A DNA stretch of 64,000 nucleotides from Ideonella benzenivorans (GTDB lineage Bacteria; Pseudomonadota; Gammaproteobacteria; Burkholderiales; Burkholderiaceae_C), in contig NZ_JAGWCB010000010.1 of assembly GCF_020387415.1 (NCBI RefSeq), positions 620,001 through 684,000 on the forward strand. The letters are read 5' to 3'. The notes under the pieces are model-generated. The model was not told the origin of the DNA. It saw nothing but the letters and a program-made list of their open reading frames with translations, and ran no database searches. A program made the position numbers and the translations under genes. Below, piece after piece: positions 1 to 7,151 of this stretch. Positions within the stretch are counted from its first letter, which is position 1. Each line of letters opens with the position of its first letter.

Positions 1-229
1 CCAGCGTTCCAGAGTCAGCACCCAGCGTGTATTCGATCTCAACCTTCATCTTCACTTCTTCACCGGCTTGCAGAACTTCCGCAACGCTGGGCGATACCGA
101 GGCAATATGGACCGATGAACCACCAGGAGCGGGAGTCCCAAGGTGCGGATCGCTTCGCTGGCACGCGACGAGCAAGGCAGCAGAGAACAGAATAACTACA
201 AACTGCCTGGAAAGCGTGGGAGTAGTCAT
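1..229 (-). CDS. Putative cassette-borne lipoprotein (C-terminus outside window)
   Basis: The first 76 codons of a minus-strand gene that runs off the left edge. The start ATG at 229 lies about six bases beyond the attC core at 235-241. Residues 9-22 form a hydrophobic signal sequence ending in the lipobox Leu-Val-Ala-Cys, with the lipidated cysteine at residue 23, so the product should be a membrane-anchored lipoprotein exported by Sec. The mature part begins with a Ser/Pro/Gly-rich linker followed by a stretch with alternating charged and hydrophobic residues that looks like the start of a beta-rich domain. I recognise no family. Its place directly behind an attC site makes it a cassette gene. 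Confidence 0.7.
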   Translation of the reverse strand, partial: MTTPTLSRQFVVILFSAALLVACQRSDPHLGTPAPGGSSVHIASVSPSVAEVLQAGEEVKMKVEIEYTLGADSGTL

Positions 230-234
230 AGCAG

Positions 235-306
235 TTCTAACGTTCGAATTCAGCGGACGGTAAAAAGCGCAGATTTTTGACGGTCCGCTGGAATTATTGG
301 TTGGGC
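235..306 (-). other. attC recombination site of the 308-766 cassette
   Basis: On the minus strand the site opens with core GCCCAAC (306-300) and closes with GTTAGAA (241-235). The inner arms are AATTCCAGCGGAC (295-283) and GTCCGCTGAATT (258-247). They pair perfectly except for one extra C in the first arm, the extrahelical base that gives attC sites their orientation. The centre is an A5/T5 hairpin (262-266 with 274-278). The extra base lies on the side expected for a cassette read on the minus strand. The preceding gene's stop codon (308-310) is one base away from the site. Confidence 0.75.
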
Positions 307-307
307 C

Positions 308-766
308 TTAAGTGTCAACGGAAACCCCCTTGAACTCACCTTCCTCAAACCAACAATTGAAAAGATACCCAAGGTTGTCAGTTATGCAGACGAATGTAAT
401 ATCCCAAGGCTTGCTCTCGTCGCCAGCAAGTGGCACACCTATGCCGCCGGGCTGCAGGGCAGTTCCCCAATGCTCCGGGAACGGCTTGCGGACATAACTT
501 TGATACTTGTCTATGACATCTTGCGATACACGGGAAAACATTGAGTCCCAGTTACCAGTCACCGTCTGGAAAAAAGCAACCTGCGCCTCTGAAGGCGGCT
601 CAACTCCTATGGTTTCGATAGAAATCGACAGCTCATCATCCGAATATGCGTCATGCATCCAATATGGGCCACGCTTGCCGCTTTGTAGCGTAAGCCGACC
701 GAAGACCGGATGCTCAAGTGACACGGAAGGAGTACCGAACAGTAGTCGCTTGAACAATCGGATCAT
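308..766 (-). CDS. Hypothetical cassette protein
   Basis: A 152-residue protein of unknown function. I chose ATG 766 because the longer reading would start with TTG inside the attC core. The product begins with a short basic, hydrophobic segment (Ile-Arg-Leu-Phe-Lys-Arg-Leu-Leu-Phe-Gly). It continues as a soluble alpha/beta protein with a recurring hydrophobic-aromatic pattern and several acidic clusters (Asp-Asp-Glu-Leu near residue 45, Glu-Glu-Gly-Glu near the C-terminus). It has no transmembrane segment and no cysteine-rich motif. The shape resembles small immunity-type or DUF proteins common in cassettes, but I cannot name a family. It is bounded on both sides by attC-like sites and has no clear ribosome binding site, both usual for cassette genes. 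Confidence 0.65.
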   Translation of the reverse strand: MIRLFKRLLFGTPSVSLEHPVFGRLTLQSGKRGPYWMHDAYSDDELSISIETIGVEPPSEAQVAFFQTVTGNWDSMFSRVSQDVIDKYQSYVRKPFPEHWGTALQPGGIGVPLAGDESKPWDITFVCITDNLGYLFNCWFEEGEFKGVSVDT

Positions 767-775
767 GGTTGATAG

Positions 776-842
776 GCCCAACGCCCTGGTTAACCGGCAA
801 AAATGCGGAGCATTTTTGTCCGCGTTGAACCTAAAGTTAGGC
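776..842 (-). other. attC recombination site of the 876-1688 cassette
   Basis: On the minus strand it runs from core GCCTAAC (842-836) to core GTTGGGC (782-776). The inner arms are GGTTCAACGCGG (831-820) and CCGGTTAACC (797-788). They pair apart from two extra bases in the first arm, the classical attC asymmetry. The centre is a perfect hairpin AAAAATGC/GCATTTTT (799-806 with 810-817). Size, cores, asymmetry and orientation agree with a cassette transcribed on the minus strand. Its A/T-flanked centre resembles that of the site at 235-306, suggesting one array-specific attC family. Confidence 0.8.
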
Positions 843-875
843 TGGGGCGCGTAGGCACCAACATCTGATGTCGGA

Positions 876-1688
876 TCAATTTTTCTTTAGAAATTCTGCC
901 AAGACCTCGGAGAGGAACGAAAAGCCCAAGCCCATGAGGTAGACAACGATAGCGAAAGCGGCAGAGCCCACAATTGCTTGAAGAATCCAGTGCAGTGCTG
1001 CTTTTTGGGGCCGAATGAATTCAATGTTGGGGAAGAGTTTGCTGAACTGGGATAATAGCAACTGGTTCAGGTGGCCCCATATGTTAGAGAAAACGAGAAG
1101 AATGAATAAGAAGGAAATGGTGAAACCATTTTCGACCTTGACGTTCGGGGTGACTTTGAAGGCGAGCCAAAGGCTGACCAAGAAGCCTAAAGCGACTCCA
1201 ACGAGCTGAACCAATAGGTTCGTCCAAGGGCTTCGTGCCAAGCCGTTTCTAGTCTTGTGTTTTACGATTACCTCATGGACGGCAGCAAAGGATGCCTCGG
1301 CCCAGTCTTTCGTGTCGGACGACGACACTAAGACGCATCTGGCAGGATCTTGTGCGTCCATGCACAGCTCAAGGTACGCGCCAGTGTTTCTATTGCTAGC
1401 TATAGCGTCAGCTGACTCGATAGTGAAGATGACTCGCTCTACTTTATTTGCTTGGTTGAAGTACCTGAGGAGTTCGTTGAGGTCGAAGACTCGATAGCCT
1501 TTGTTATCGAATCGAATGACGTACGTGAAAAATGCGTTTTTGCCTGCAGGGGACAATTCTGCTTGAAGCTGTGTAAAACGCTCCGCGAAGACGCTGTTAA
1601 TTTGTGCAAGCCCCTCCACGTCGAATGACAGATTCTGTACGTGCTGGTCTCGGATGTAGAACGCCATTAGCGAGCCTTTGTTTTGCAC
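876..1688 (-). CDS. Hypothetical cassette membrane protein
   Basis: A 270-residue protein of unknown function. The first 165 or so residues look soluble and mixed alpha/beta. The C-terminal 100 residues contain three hydrophobic segments (approximately 160-180, 189-211 and 237-262), the last followed by a short charged tail ending in Lys-Lys-Asn. This suggests a cytoplasmic or sensing domain anchored by three membrane helices. The start may be the internal methionine at residue 8, which follows Gly-Ser-Leu. The gene is AT-richer than the genome average and sits between an attC-like site at its 3' end and the array-end core at its 5' end. No transporter, kinase or protease motif is visible. 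Confidence 0.65.
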   Translation of the reverse strand: MQNKGSLMAFYIRDQHVQNLSFDVEGLAQINSVFAERFTQLQAELSPAGKNAFFTYVIRFDNKGYRVFDLNELLRYFNQANKVERVIFTIESADAIASNRNTGAYLELCMDAQDPARCVLVSSSDTKDWAEASFAAVHEVIVKHKTRNGLARSPWTNLLVQLVGVALGFLVSLWLAFKVTPNVKVENGFTISFLFILLVFSNIWGHLNQLLLSQFSKLFPNIEFIRPQKAALHWILQAIVGSAAFAIVVYLMGLGFSFLSEVLAEFLKKN

Positions 1689-1693
1689 GAAGA

Positions 1694-1750
1694 GCCTAAC
1701 TAGTTATATACGTCAGAAGTGACGCATAACATCCCGGCGTAACGGATAAC
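1694..1750 (-). other. attI-like array boundary
   Basis: On the minus strand a GTTAGGC core (1700-1694) lies immediately before the first cassette gene, but it has no matching RYYYAAC box at attC distance. Upstream come GATGTTATG (1733-1725) and CGTTACGCCG (1744-1735). As I remember the class 1 integron attI1 site, it contains both strings in the same order before its own GTTAGGC. A short hairpin CGTCA-GAAG-TGACG (1711-1724) lies between. It could be an attI site that has lost its integrase, or a degenerate attC; the resemblance is from memory. Confidence 0.4.
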
Positions 1751-2037
1751 CTTTCAATGCATGGATTGCCAAGTCCTTGTCATATCTGATATTTTCCTGC
1801 TCGATGCAGGATAACATTCCATGCAGCGGCGTCAAATGCGTCAAGATCCCCCCATTTGGGGGTAAGAACACCGCTCCGCGGGTCTGGCAGCGTGCCATGC
1901 TGTGAACCGGCGTCAGGGCCTCTGATGGACGGCAGTAGCCGAACGGTGCCATTCGCGAACCCCCGCTCCTGGCCAAATCCGAGCCCCGACTCAACTCGCC
2001 CCAAACAGCGAGCCATCATTCCCAGCCCAGAAATGGA
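1751..2037. other. Intergenic region without an intact gene
   Basis: About 390 bases separate the first cassette gene from the 3' end of glmS and hold no convincing gene. A C5-6/G5 hairpin with an ATTT loop lies at 1848-1862. Two minus-strand frames (ending at 1713 and 1780) end in tails that look faintly protein-like but have no start signal or recognisable domain; they could be remnants. I see no trace of an integrase motif such as the tyrosine-recombinase HxxR box. Confidence 0.5.
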
Positions 2038-2058
2038 AAAGGGGCCTATGGCCCCTTT
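2038..2058 (-). terminator. Rho-independent terminator of glmS
   Basis: A nine-base perfect inverted repeat, AAAGGGGCC and GGCCCCTTT around a three-base loop, lies 27 bases beyond the glmS stop. Read on the minus strand, the descending arm ends in a short T run. Confidence 0.8.
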
Positions 2059-2084
2059 CACTTCTTCTACCAGGCCGCAAGCCC

Positions 2085-3926
2085 TCACTCCACCGTCACG
2101 CTCTTCGCCAAATTCCGCGGCTTGTCCACATCCGTCCCGCGCGCGCAGGCGGTGTGGTACGCCAGCAGCTGCAGCGGCACCACGTGCAGGATGGGGCTGA
2201 GCGGTCCATAGTGTTCGGGCATGCGGATGACGTGCACGCCTTCGCTGCTTTCGATGCGGCTGTCGGCGTCGGCAAACACATAGAGCTGGCCGCCGCGGGC
2301 GCGCACTTCCTGCATGTTGCTCTTGAGCTTTTCCAGCAGGGCGTCGTGCGGGGCCACCGTCACCACCGGCATTTCGGCGGTCACCAGGGCCAGCGGGCCG
2401 TGCTTGAGTTCACCGGCCGGGTAGGCCTCGGCGTGGATGTAGCTGATTTCCTTGAGCTTGAGCGCGCCTTCCAGCGCGATGGGGTAATGCAGGCCGCGGC
2501 CCAGGAAGAGCGCGTTTTCCTTGCGGGCGAAGGCTTCGGCCCAGGCGACGACCTGGGGCTCCAGCGCCAGCACGCCTTGCAGCGCGGCCGGCAGGTGGCG
2601 CATGGCCTTGAGGTGCCAGGCTTCCTGCGCGTCGGTGGTCTGGCCGCGCACCTGGGCCAGCGCCAGCGTCAGCAGGAACAGCGCGGCCAGCTGGGTGGTG
2701 AAGGCCTTGGTGCTGGCCACGCCCACTTCCACGCCGGCGCGGGTGATGTAGGACAGCGCGCACTCACGCACCATGGCGCTGGTGCCCACGTTGCAGATGG
2801 TCAGCGTGTGGACCATGCCCAGGCTGCGGGCGTGCTTGAGGGCCGCCAGCGTGTCGGCCGTCTCGCCGCTCTGGCTGATGGTGACGACCAGGGTCTTGGG
2901 GTCGGGCACGCTGTCGCGGTAGCGGTATTCGCTCGCGATCTCCACATCGGTCGGGATCTTGGCGATGCTTTCCAGCCAGTACTTGGCGGTCAGGCCGGCG
3001 TAGTAGCTGGTGCCGCAGGCCAGGATGAGCACGCGGTCCACCGCCTTGAAGATGCGGTAGGCCCCGTCCCCGAACAGCTCGGGGGTGATGCTTTCCACGC
3101 CTTCGAGCGTGTCGGCGATGGCGCGCGGCTGCTCGAAGATTTCCTTTTGCATGTAGTGGCGGTACGGGCCCAGCTCGGCCGCGCCACTGTGGGCGTGCAC
3201 GGTGCGCACCGGGCGCTCCACCGGGCGGAACTGGCCTTCGGCGTCACGCGCGACGATCCAGTGCTTGCCCAGCTGCATGTCCACCACGTCGCCGTCTTCC
3301 AGGTAGACGATCTGGTCGGTGACGCCAGCCAGCGCCATCGCGTCCGAGGCCAGGTAGTTGGCGCCACCGGCGGCCGCGCCGCCCACGCCCAGGATCAGCG
3401 GCGAGCCTTCGCGCGCGCCCACCACCCGCTGCGGCTCGTCACGGCAGAAGACGGCAATCGCGTAAGCGCCCTTCAGGCGCTTGACGGTCTGCTGCACAGC
3501 TTCGAAGATGTCACCGTCATACAGGTGGTGCACCAGGTGGGCGATGACCTCGGTGTCGGTCTGGCTCTCGAAGACATAGCCCTTGGCCTGCAGCTCGGCG
3601 CGCAGCTCTTCGTAGTTCTCGATGATGCCGTTGTGCACCAGCGCGATCTTGTCGCCCGAGAAGTGCGGGTGGGCATTGGCCACGGCCGGGGCACCGTGGG
3701 TGGCCCAGCGGGTGTGGGCGATGCCGATCAGGCCCTGCACGCCGTCCTGGTCGATGTGCTCGCGCAGCTCGGCCACGCGGGCGGTGGAGCGGCTGCGGCG
3801 CAGCGCGCCGTCCTGGATGACGGCCACGCCGCAGGAGTCATAGCCGCGGTATTCCAGCCGCTGCAGGCCCTGGACCAGGACGGGAACCACATTGGCCGTG
3901 CTGACGGCGCCGACGATGCCACACAT
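2085..3926 (-). CDS. glmS: Glutamine--fructose-6-phosphate aminotransferase (isomerizing)
   Basis: Makes glucosamine-6-phosphate from fructose-6-phosphate and glutamine, the first step of the UDP-GlcNAc pathway for peptidoglycan and lipopolysaccharide. The start at 3926 gives Met-Cys-Gly-Ile-Val-Gly, placing the catalytic N-terminal cysteine at position 2 as the family requires; longer readings would bury it. Length is 613 residues, close to the usual 610. The N-terminal glutaminase (Ntn) half has His-Thr-Arg-Trp-Ala-Thr-His-Gly and Asn-Gly-Ile-Ile-Glu-Asn. The C-terminal half has two SIS sugar-isomerase domains with Cys-Gly-Thr-Ser and Ser-Gln-Ser-Gly-Glu-Thr. The chain ends in the conserved Asp-x-Asp-x-Pro-Arg-Asn-Leu-Ala-Lys-Ser-Val-Thr-Val-Glu. 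The gene is divergent from an Lrp/AsnC regulator. Confidence 0.97.
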   Translation of the reverse strand: MCGIVGAVSTANVVPVLVQGLQRLEYRGYDSCGVAVIQDGALRRSRSTARVAELREHIDQDGVQGLIGIAHTRWATHGAPAVANAHPHFSGDKIALVHNGIIENYEELRAELQAKGYVFESQTDTEVIAHLVHHLYDGDIFEAVQQTVKRLKGAYAIAVFCRDEPQRVVGAREGSPLILGVGGAAAGGANYLASDAMALAGVTDQIVYLEDGDVVDMQLGKHWIVARDAEGQFRPVERPVRTVHAHSGAAELGPYRHYMQKEIFEQPRAIADTLEGVESITPELFGDGAYRIFKAVDRVLILACGTSYYAGLTAKYWLESIAKIPTDVEIASEYRYRDSVPDPKTLVVTISQSGETADTLAALKHARSLGMVHTLTICNVGTSAMVRECALSYITRAGVEVGVASTKAFTTQLAALFLLTLALAQVRGQTTDAQEAWHLKAMRHLPAALQGVLALEPQVVAWAEAFARKENALFLGRGLHYPIALEGALKLKEISYIHAEAYPAGELKHGPLALVTAEMPVVTVAPHDALLEKLKSNMQEVRARGGQLYVFADADSRIESSEGVHVIRMPEHYGPLSPILHVVPLQLLAYHTACARGTDVDKPRNLAKSVTVE

Positions 3927-3995
3927 GAATCGCTCGCTTTGAGAGTTGACCCGCAGGTCGATGGACGGCATCGTAGAGCGGCCACACACAAAGAT

Positions 3996-4012
3996 GCTTT
4001 CATGTTGAAAGC
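3996..4012. promoter_or_regulatory. Operator-like palindrome 1 (GCTTTCA-TGT-TGAAAGC)
   Basis: A perfect seven-base inverted repeat with a three-base spacer in the glmS-lrp intergenic region. It shares the CTTTCA/TGAAAG arms with a second palindrome 58 bases away. The size, AT-rich centre and place suit an Lrp/AsnC-type operator. Binding is inferred. Confidence 0.55.
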
Positions 4013-4055
4013 TGTTTTGACGGAAAATTTCTTCAAATCACTATCAAAGAACTTT

Positions 4056-4069
4056 CTTTCATTTGAAAG
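4056..4069. promoter_or_regulatory. Operator-like palindrome 2 (CTTTCA-TT-TGAAAG)
   Basis: A second copy of the CTTTCA/TGAAAG palindrome. Its right arm contains the GAAAG that serves as the ribosome binding site of the regulator gene starting at 4076. A protein bound here would cover the start region of its own gene, suggesting autoregulation. The two copies are about 5.6 helical turns apart. Confidence 0.55.
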
Positions 4070-4075
4070 TATTCA

Positions 4076-4585
4076 ATGGAATTTTCCATTACGCTGGACG
4101 CCACCGACTGGCGGCTGCTGGACCTGCTGCAGGCCGACGCCAGCCTGACCAACCACGCGCTGGCCCAGGCGGCCCATGTGTCGCCCGCCACCGCGCTGCG
4201 CCGGGTGCGCCGCCTGCGCGAGGAAGGCGTGATCGAACGCTTCACCGCCCTGCTGGGGGCGCCGCTGGCCGGTCAGGGGCTGCAGGCGCTGTGCGAGGTC
4301 ACGCTGGACCGGCAAGGCGCCGAGCTGCTGGACGACTTCGAGGCCCGCGCGGTGGACGAGCCGCTGGTGCAGCAGTGCTGGCGGGTGTCGCCGGGGCCGG
4401 ATTTCGTGCTGGTGGTCTGGGCGCCGGACATGCCCACCTTCCAGGCCCTGACCCAGCGCCTGTTCACGCAGGATGCGAACGTACGCAACGTGAAGAGCTT
4501 CTTCGCCCTCAAGCGGGCCAAGTTCGACCCGCGGGTGCCGGTGGAAACGCTGGCCGACCGCGCCGATCAGGACACGCGGCGGTAG
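4076..4585 (+). CDS. Lrp/AsnC family transcriptional regulator
   Basis: A 169-residue DNA-binding regulator. Residues 7-60 form the winged helix-turn-helix typical of the family (Asp-x-x-Leu-Leu-x-Leu-Leu-Gln-x-Asp, then Ala-Ala-His-Val-Ser-x-Ala-Thr-Ala-Leu-Arg-Arg-Val and Gly-Val-Ile-Glu-Arg). The rest forms a RAM-type ligand-binding and oligomerisation domain, with the family's Val-Arg-Asn-Val-Lys-Ser near residue 140. The start is fixed by GAAAG six bases upstream and by the N-terminal helix beginning at once. The gene is divergent from glmS, and two matching palindromes lie between, so it probably controls itself and perhaps glmS. Its 3' end overlaps that of the convergent cyclopropane synthase gene by 19 bases. 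The effector is unknown. Confidence 0.9.
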   Translation: MEFSITLDATDWRLLDLLQADASLTNHALAQAAHVSPATALRRVRRLREEGVIERFTALLGAPLAGQGLQALCEVTLDRQGAELLDDFEARAVDEPLVQQCWRVSPGPDFVLVVWAPDMPTFQALTQRLFTQDANVRNVKSFFALKRAKFDPRVPVETLADRADQDTRR

Positions 4586-5745
4586 CCGCCCGCCACCCCA
4601 CGCGGCGAGAGCACCCACTGCCAGAGCTGGATGTCGCGGGCGCGGAAGGCGCCGGCACAGCACAGCAGGTAATAACGCCAGCGGCGGTAGAAGCGGTCGC
4701 CCAGCTCGGCCGCGAAGCGCGGCCAGGCGGCCTCGAAGTTGCGGTGCCAGGCCATCAGCGTGTGGTCGTAATCGGCGCCGAAGTTGTGCAGGTCTTCCAC
4801 CACGAAGTGCGGCTCCATCGCCTTGCCCAGGCGGGCGATGCTGGGCAGCTCGCCATTGGGGAAGACATAGCGGTCGATCCAGGGGTCGGTGCCGTCGGCC
4901 GTGTCGTTGCGGCCGATGGTGTGCAGCAGGAACAGGCCGTCGTCGGCCAGACAGCGCCGGGCCACGGCCATGTAGTCGCCGTAGTTCTTGTGGCCCACAT
5001 GCTCGAACATGCCCAGGCTGACGACGCGGTCGAAACGCTCGTCGAGCTCGCGGTAGTCCTGCAGGCGGAACTCCACCGGCAGATGGGCGTAGCGCTGGCG
5101 GCCATAGCCGGCCTGCTGCTCGGAGATGGTGACGCCCACGCACTGCACGCCATAACGCTCGGCGGCAAAGCCCATGAAGCTGCCCCAGCCGCAGCCGATG
5201 TCCAGCACCCGCATGCCCGGCCGCAGGCCCAGCTTGCGGCAGACCAGGTCCAGCTTGGCCTCCTGGGCCTCATCCAGCGTGCAGGCACCAGCCTGGTCAC
5301 CACGGCCCTGCCAGTAGGCGCAGGTGTACGTCAGGCGCGCATCCAGCATGGCGGCGTAGAAATCGTTGCCCAGGTCGTAGTGCTCGCGCCCCACCTGCCA
5401 GGCCCGGCGCGGGTTCTGCAGGTTGAACAGCTTGGCCCGCAGCACATGCCAGGCCAGCGACAGGCTGTGCACCTGCTCGCCCAGGCGGGCCCGGATCAGG
5501 CGGGTGAACAGCTCATCCAGGCGCTCGCAGTGCCAGTCGCCGTCCATGTAGGACTCGCCCAGCGCCAGCGAACCGCCGGCCAGCACCCGCTCGGGCATCT
5601 CGGGGCGCAGCACACGGATGTCCCAGGGACGGTCCCCGTCCAGCCGCACATCGGCCAGGCCCAACCACTGGCCCAGGGCCTCGCGGGCCGACGACTGCCC
5701 CTTCTGGCGCCCACCGGACGCCGCCTCGGTGAAAACCTCGCTCAT
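4567..5745 (-). CDS. cfa: Cyclopropane-fatty-acyl-phospholipid synthase family protein
   Basis: A 392-residue S-adenosylmethionine-dependent enzyme that adds a methylene bridge to unsaturated acyl chains of membrane phospholipids, usually in stationary phase or stress. The Rossmann motif I Val-Leu-Asp-Ile-Gly-Cys-Gly-Trp-Gly spans about residues 180-188. It is preceded by the family's Tyr-Asp-Leu-Gly-Asn-Asp-Phe-Tyr and Tyr-Thr-Cys-Ala-Tyr-Trp, and followed by Gly-Met-Phe-Glu-His-Val-Gly. The start ATG 5745 follows a GGACAGGG stretch; upstream methionines give a low-complexity extension. Length matches E. coli Cfa (382). The 3' end overlaps the convergent Lrp gene. About 170 bases upstream are free for its promoter. 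Confidence 0.9.
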   Translation of the reverse strand: MSEVFTEAASGGRQKGQSSAREALGQWLGLADVRLDGDRPWDIRVLRPEMPERVLAGGSLALGESYMDGDWHCERLDELFTRLIRARLGEQVHSLSLAWHVLRAKLFNLQNPRRAWQVGREHYDLGNDFYAAMLDARLTYTCAYWQGRGDQAGACTLDEAQEAKLDLVCRKLGLRPGMRVLDIGCGWGSFMGFAAERYGVQCVGVTISEQQAGYGRQRYAHLPVEFRLQDYRELDERFDRVVSLGMFEHVGHKNYGDYMAVARRCLADDGLFLLHTIGRNDTADGTDPWIDRYVFPNGELPSIARLGKAMEPHFVVEDLHNFGADYDHTLMAWHRNFEAAWPRFAAELGDRFYRRWRYYLLCCAGAFRARDIQLWQWVLSPRGVAGGYRRVS

Positions 5746-5917
5746 GCACGAACCCTGTCCAATCGGGGTACCGATGCGGGATGGCTGCCGCATCACAGCA
5801 CGGGTCAATGTGCACCGATCCCGGCCTGTGTGCAAATGCAAAGTGCCCCTCCCCTCCATAGAACATGGCTATGAATTGGGGGGATCTGTCAGTGTTTTCT
5901 GAACCGATGTCAGCCGT

Positions 5918-7111
5918 TCAGCCCTGCTTGAGGATGGCCAGGCCCTTGAGGTATTCGCCCTCCGGGAAGCACAGCGTGGTCGGGTGGTCGGGCGCTGCTT
6001 CCAGGCGCTGCAGCAGGTAACCATCCACCTGGGCATCCAAGCCGGCGCCGGCCACGATCTTGTGGAACAGCTCGGCACCGATGCCGCCGGAGCAGCTGAA
6101 GGTCAGCAGCAGACCACCGGGCTTGAGCAGCTTCAGGCCCAGGCGGTTGATGTCCTTGTAGGCGCGGCTGGCGCGGTCGGCATGGGCCGCGCTGGGGGCG
6201 AACTTGGGCGGGTCCAGCACGATGGCGTCGAACTGGCGGCCGTCCTTGAGCATCTGGCGCAGGGTGCCGTTCACGTCGGCGTCCAGCGCGGTGTGGTGCG
6301 CCGGGTCGAAGCCGTTGAGAGCAACGTGCGCAGTGGCGCGGGCCAGCGCCGGGCCGGAGGAATCGACGCTCACCACCTCGGTGGCGCCGCCGGCCAGGGC
6401 CGAGACGCTGAAGCCGCCGGTGTAGCTGTAGCAGTTCAGCACGCTTTGGCAGCCGAACTGGGCCACCAGCTTGGCGAACAGCGCGCGGTTCTCGCGCTGG
6501 TCCAGGTAGTAGCCGGTCTTGTGGCCCTCTTCCACATCCACGGTCAGCTGGATGCTGTGCTCGCGCAGCGTGATGGTGGTGTCGCCGCCGCCGCGCAGCC
6601 AGCCCTTGGCGGGCGCCAGCCCTTCCATCTGCCGCACGCCGGAATCGCTGCGTTCGTACAGCCGGGTGCAGCCCAGCGCGGCGGTCTCGGCCAGCAGGGC
6701 GTCGGCGATTTGCGCTTTCCAGCGCTCGGTGCCGGCCGAGAGAAATTGCACCGAGAGGATGTCTTCGTAGCGGTCCACGATCAGGCCGGGCAGGCCGTCG
6801 GCCTCGCCGTGGATCAGGCGTACGCCGTTGCTCTGGATGGCCAGGCGCTGGCGCATGGCCACCGCGGCGGCGATGCGGTGCTGGAAGAAGCCCGCGTCGA
6901 TGCGTTCGGCCTCGTCGAAGCTCCAGGCCCGCACCCGGATCTGCGAGCTGGGGCTGAAGGACGCCCAGGCCAGGAAGCCACCGTCGTGGCTTTCCACCCG
7001 CACTGTCTCGCCCAGGTCGGCCTTGCCCTTTTCCACGCTGCCGGCAAACACCCAGGGATGGCGGCGCAGCAGCGAACGTTCTTTTCCTTCGCGCAGGCGG
7101 ATCACTTTCAT
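5918..7111 (-). CDS. rlmI: RlmI-type 23S rRNA (cytosine-5) methyltransferase
   Basis: A 397-residue class I rRNA methyltransferase, expected to methylate C1962 of 23S rRNA in E. coli numbering. It starts with an N-terminal PUA-like RNA-binding region (Arg-His-Pro-Trp-Val-Phe-Ala-Gly-Ser-Val near residue 17). The middle carries Thr-Gly-Tyr-Tyr-Leu-Asp-Gln-Arg, typical of the RlmI/RlmK group. The catalytic region has Leu-Asp-Pro-Pro-Lys-Phe (motif IV) and Phe-Ser-Cys-Ser (motif VI with the catalytic cysteine). I chose ATG 7111 because orthologues begin Met-Lys-Val-Ile-Arg-Leu; ATG 7120 (three residues longer) has a slightly better ribosome site. It stands alone between cfa and the ABC exporter operon. 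Confidence 0.9.
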   Translation of the reverse strand: MKVIRLREGKERSLLRRHPWVFAGSVEKGKADLGETVRVESHDGGFLAWASFSPSSQIRVRAWSFDEAERIDAGFFQHRIAAAVAMRQRLAIQSNGVRLIHGEADGLPGLIVDRYEDILSVQFLSAGTERWKAQIADALLAETAALGCTRLYERSDSGVRQMEGLAPAKGWLRGGGDTTITLREHSIQLTVDVEEGHKTGYYLDQRENRALFAKLVAQFGCQSVLNCYSYTGGFSVSALAGGATEVVSVDSSGPALARATAHVALNGFDPAHHTALDADVNGTLRQMLKDGRQFDAIVLDPPKFAPSAAHADRASRAYKDINRLGLKLLKPGGLLLTFSCSGGIGAELFHKIVAGAGLDAQVDGYLLQRLEAAPDHPTTLCFPEGEYLKGLAILKQG

Positions 7112-7151
7112 GGCCGCCATTTTCGCCTGGGACCGGGCCGAACGCGGCGGT

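Larger units (their letters stand above)
1..1750 (-). mobile_element. Integron gene-cassette array (end of array, no integrase)
   Basis: Three minus-strand genes lie head to tail, each separated from the next by a 67-72 bp imperfect palindrome with the architecture of an integron attC site. Each palindrome has outer core boxes of the RYYYAAC/GTTRRRY type, inner arms of unequal length and an AT-rich central hairpin. The genes start 9-10 bases after one site and end close to the next, as cassettes do. Base composition is visibly lower in GC than glmS and everything downstream. The array continues past the left edge of the window. At the right it ends at a GTTAGGC core (1694-1700, minus strand), and no integrase gene lies between there and glmS. 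It is therefore either the integrase-distal part of a chromosomal integron or an array that has lost its integrase. Confidence 0.75.

Noticed and set aside
1713-2088. Minus-strand frames between the cassette array and glmS as a possible integrase remnant or gene
   Set aside because: No tyrosine-recombinase motif, no start signal, and one runs into glmS; the tails look slightly protein-like but cannot be assigned.
2154-4148. A 664-codon open frame on the plus strand across glmS
   Set aside because: It is the antisense shadow of glmS: His/Gln/Val/Gly-rich composition, no homology pattern, and the glmS frame on the other strand is unmistakable.
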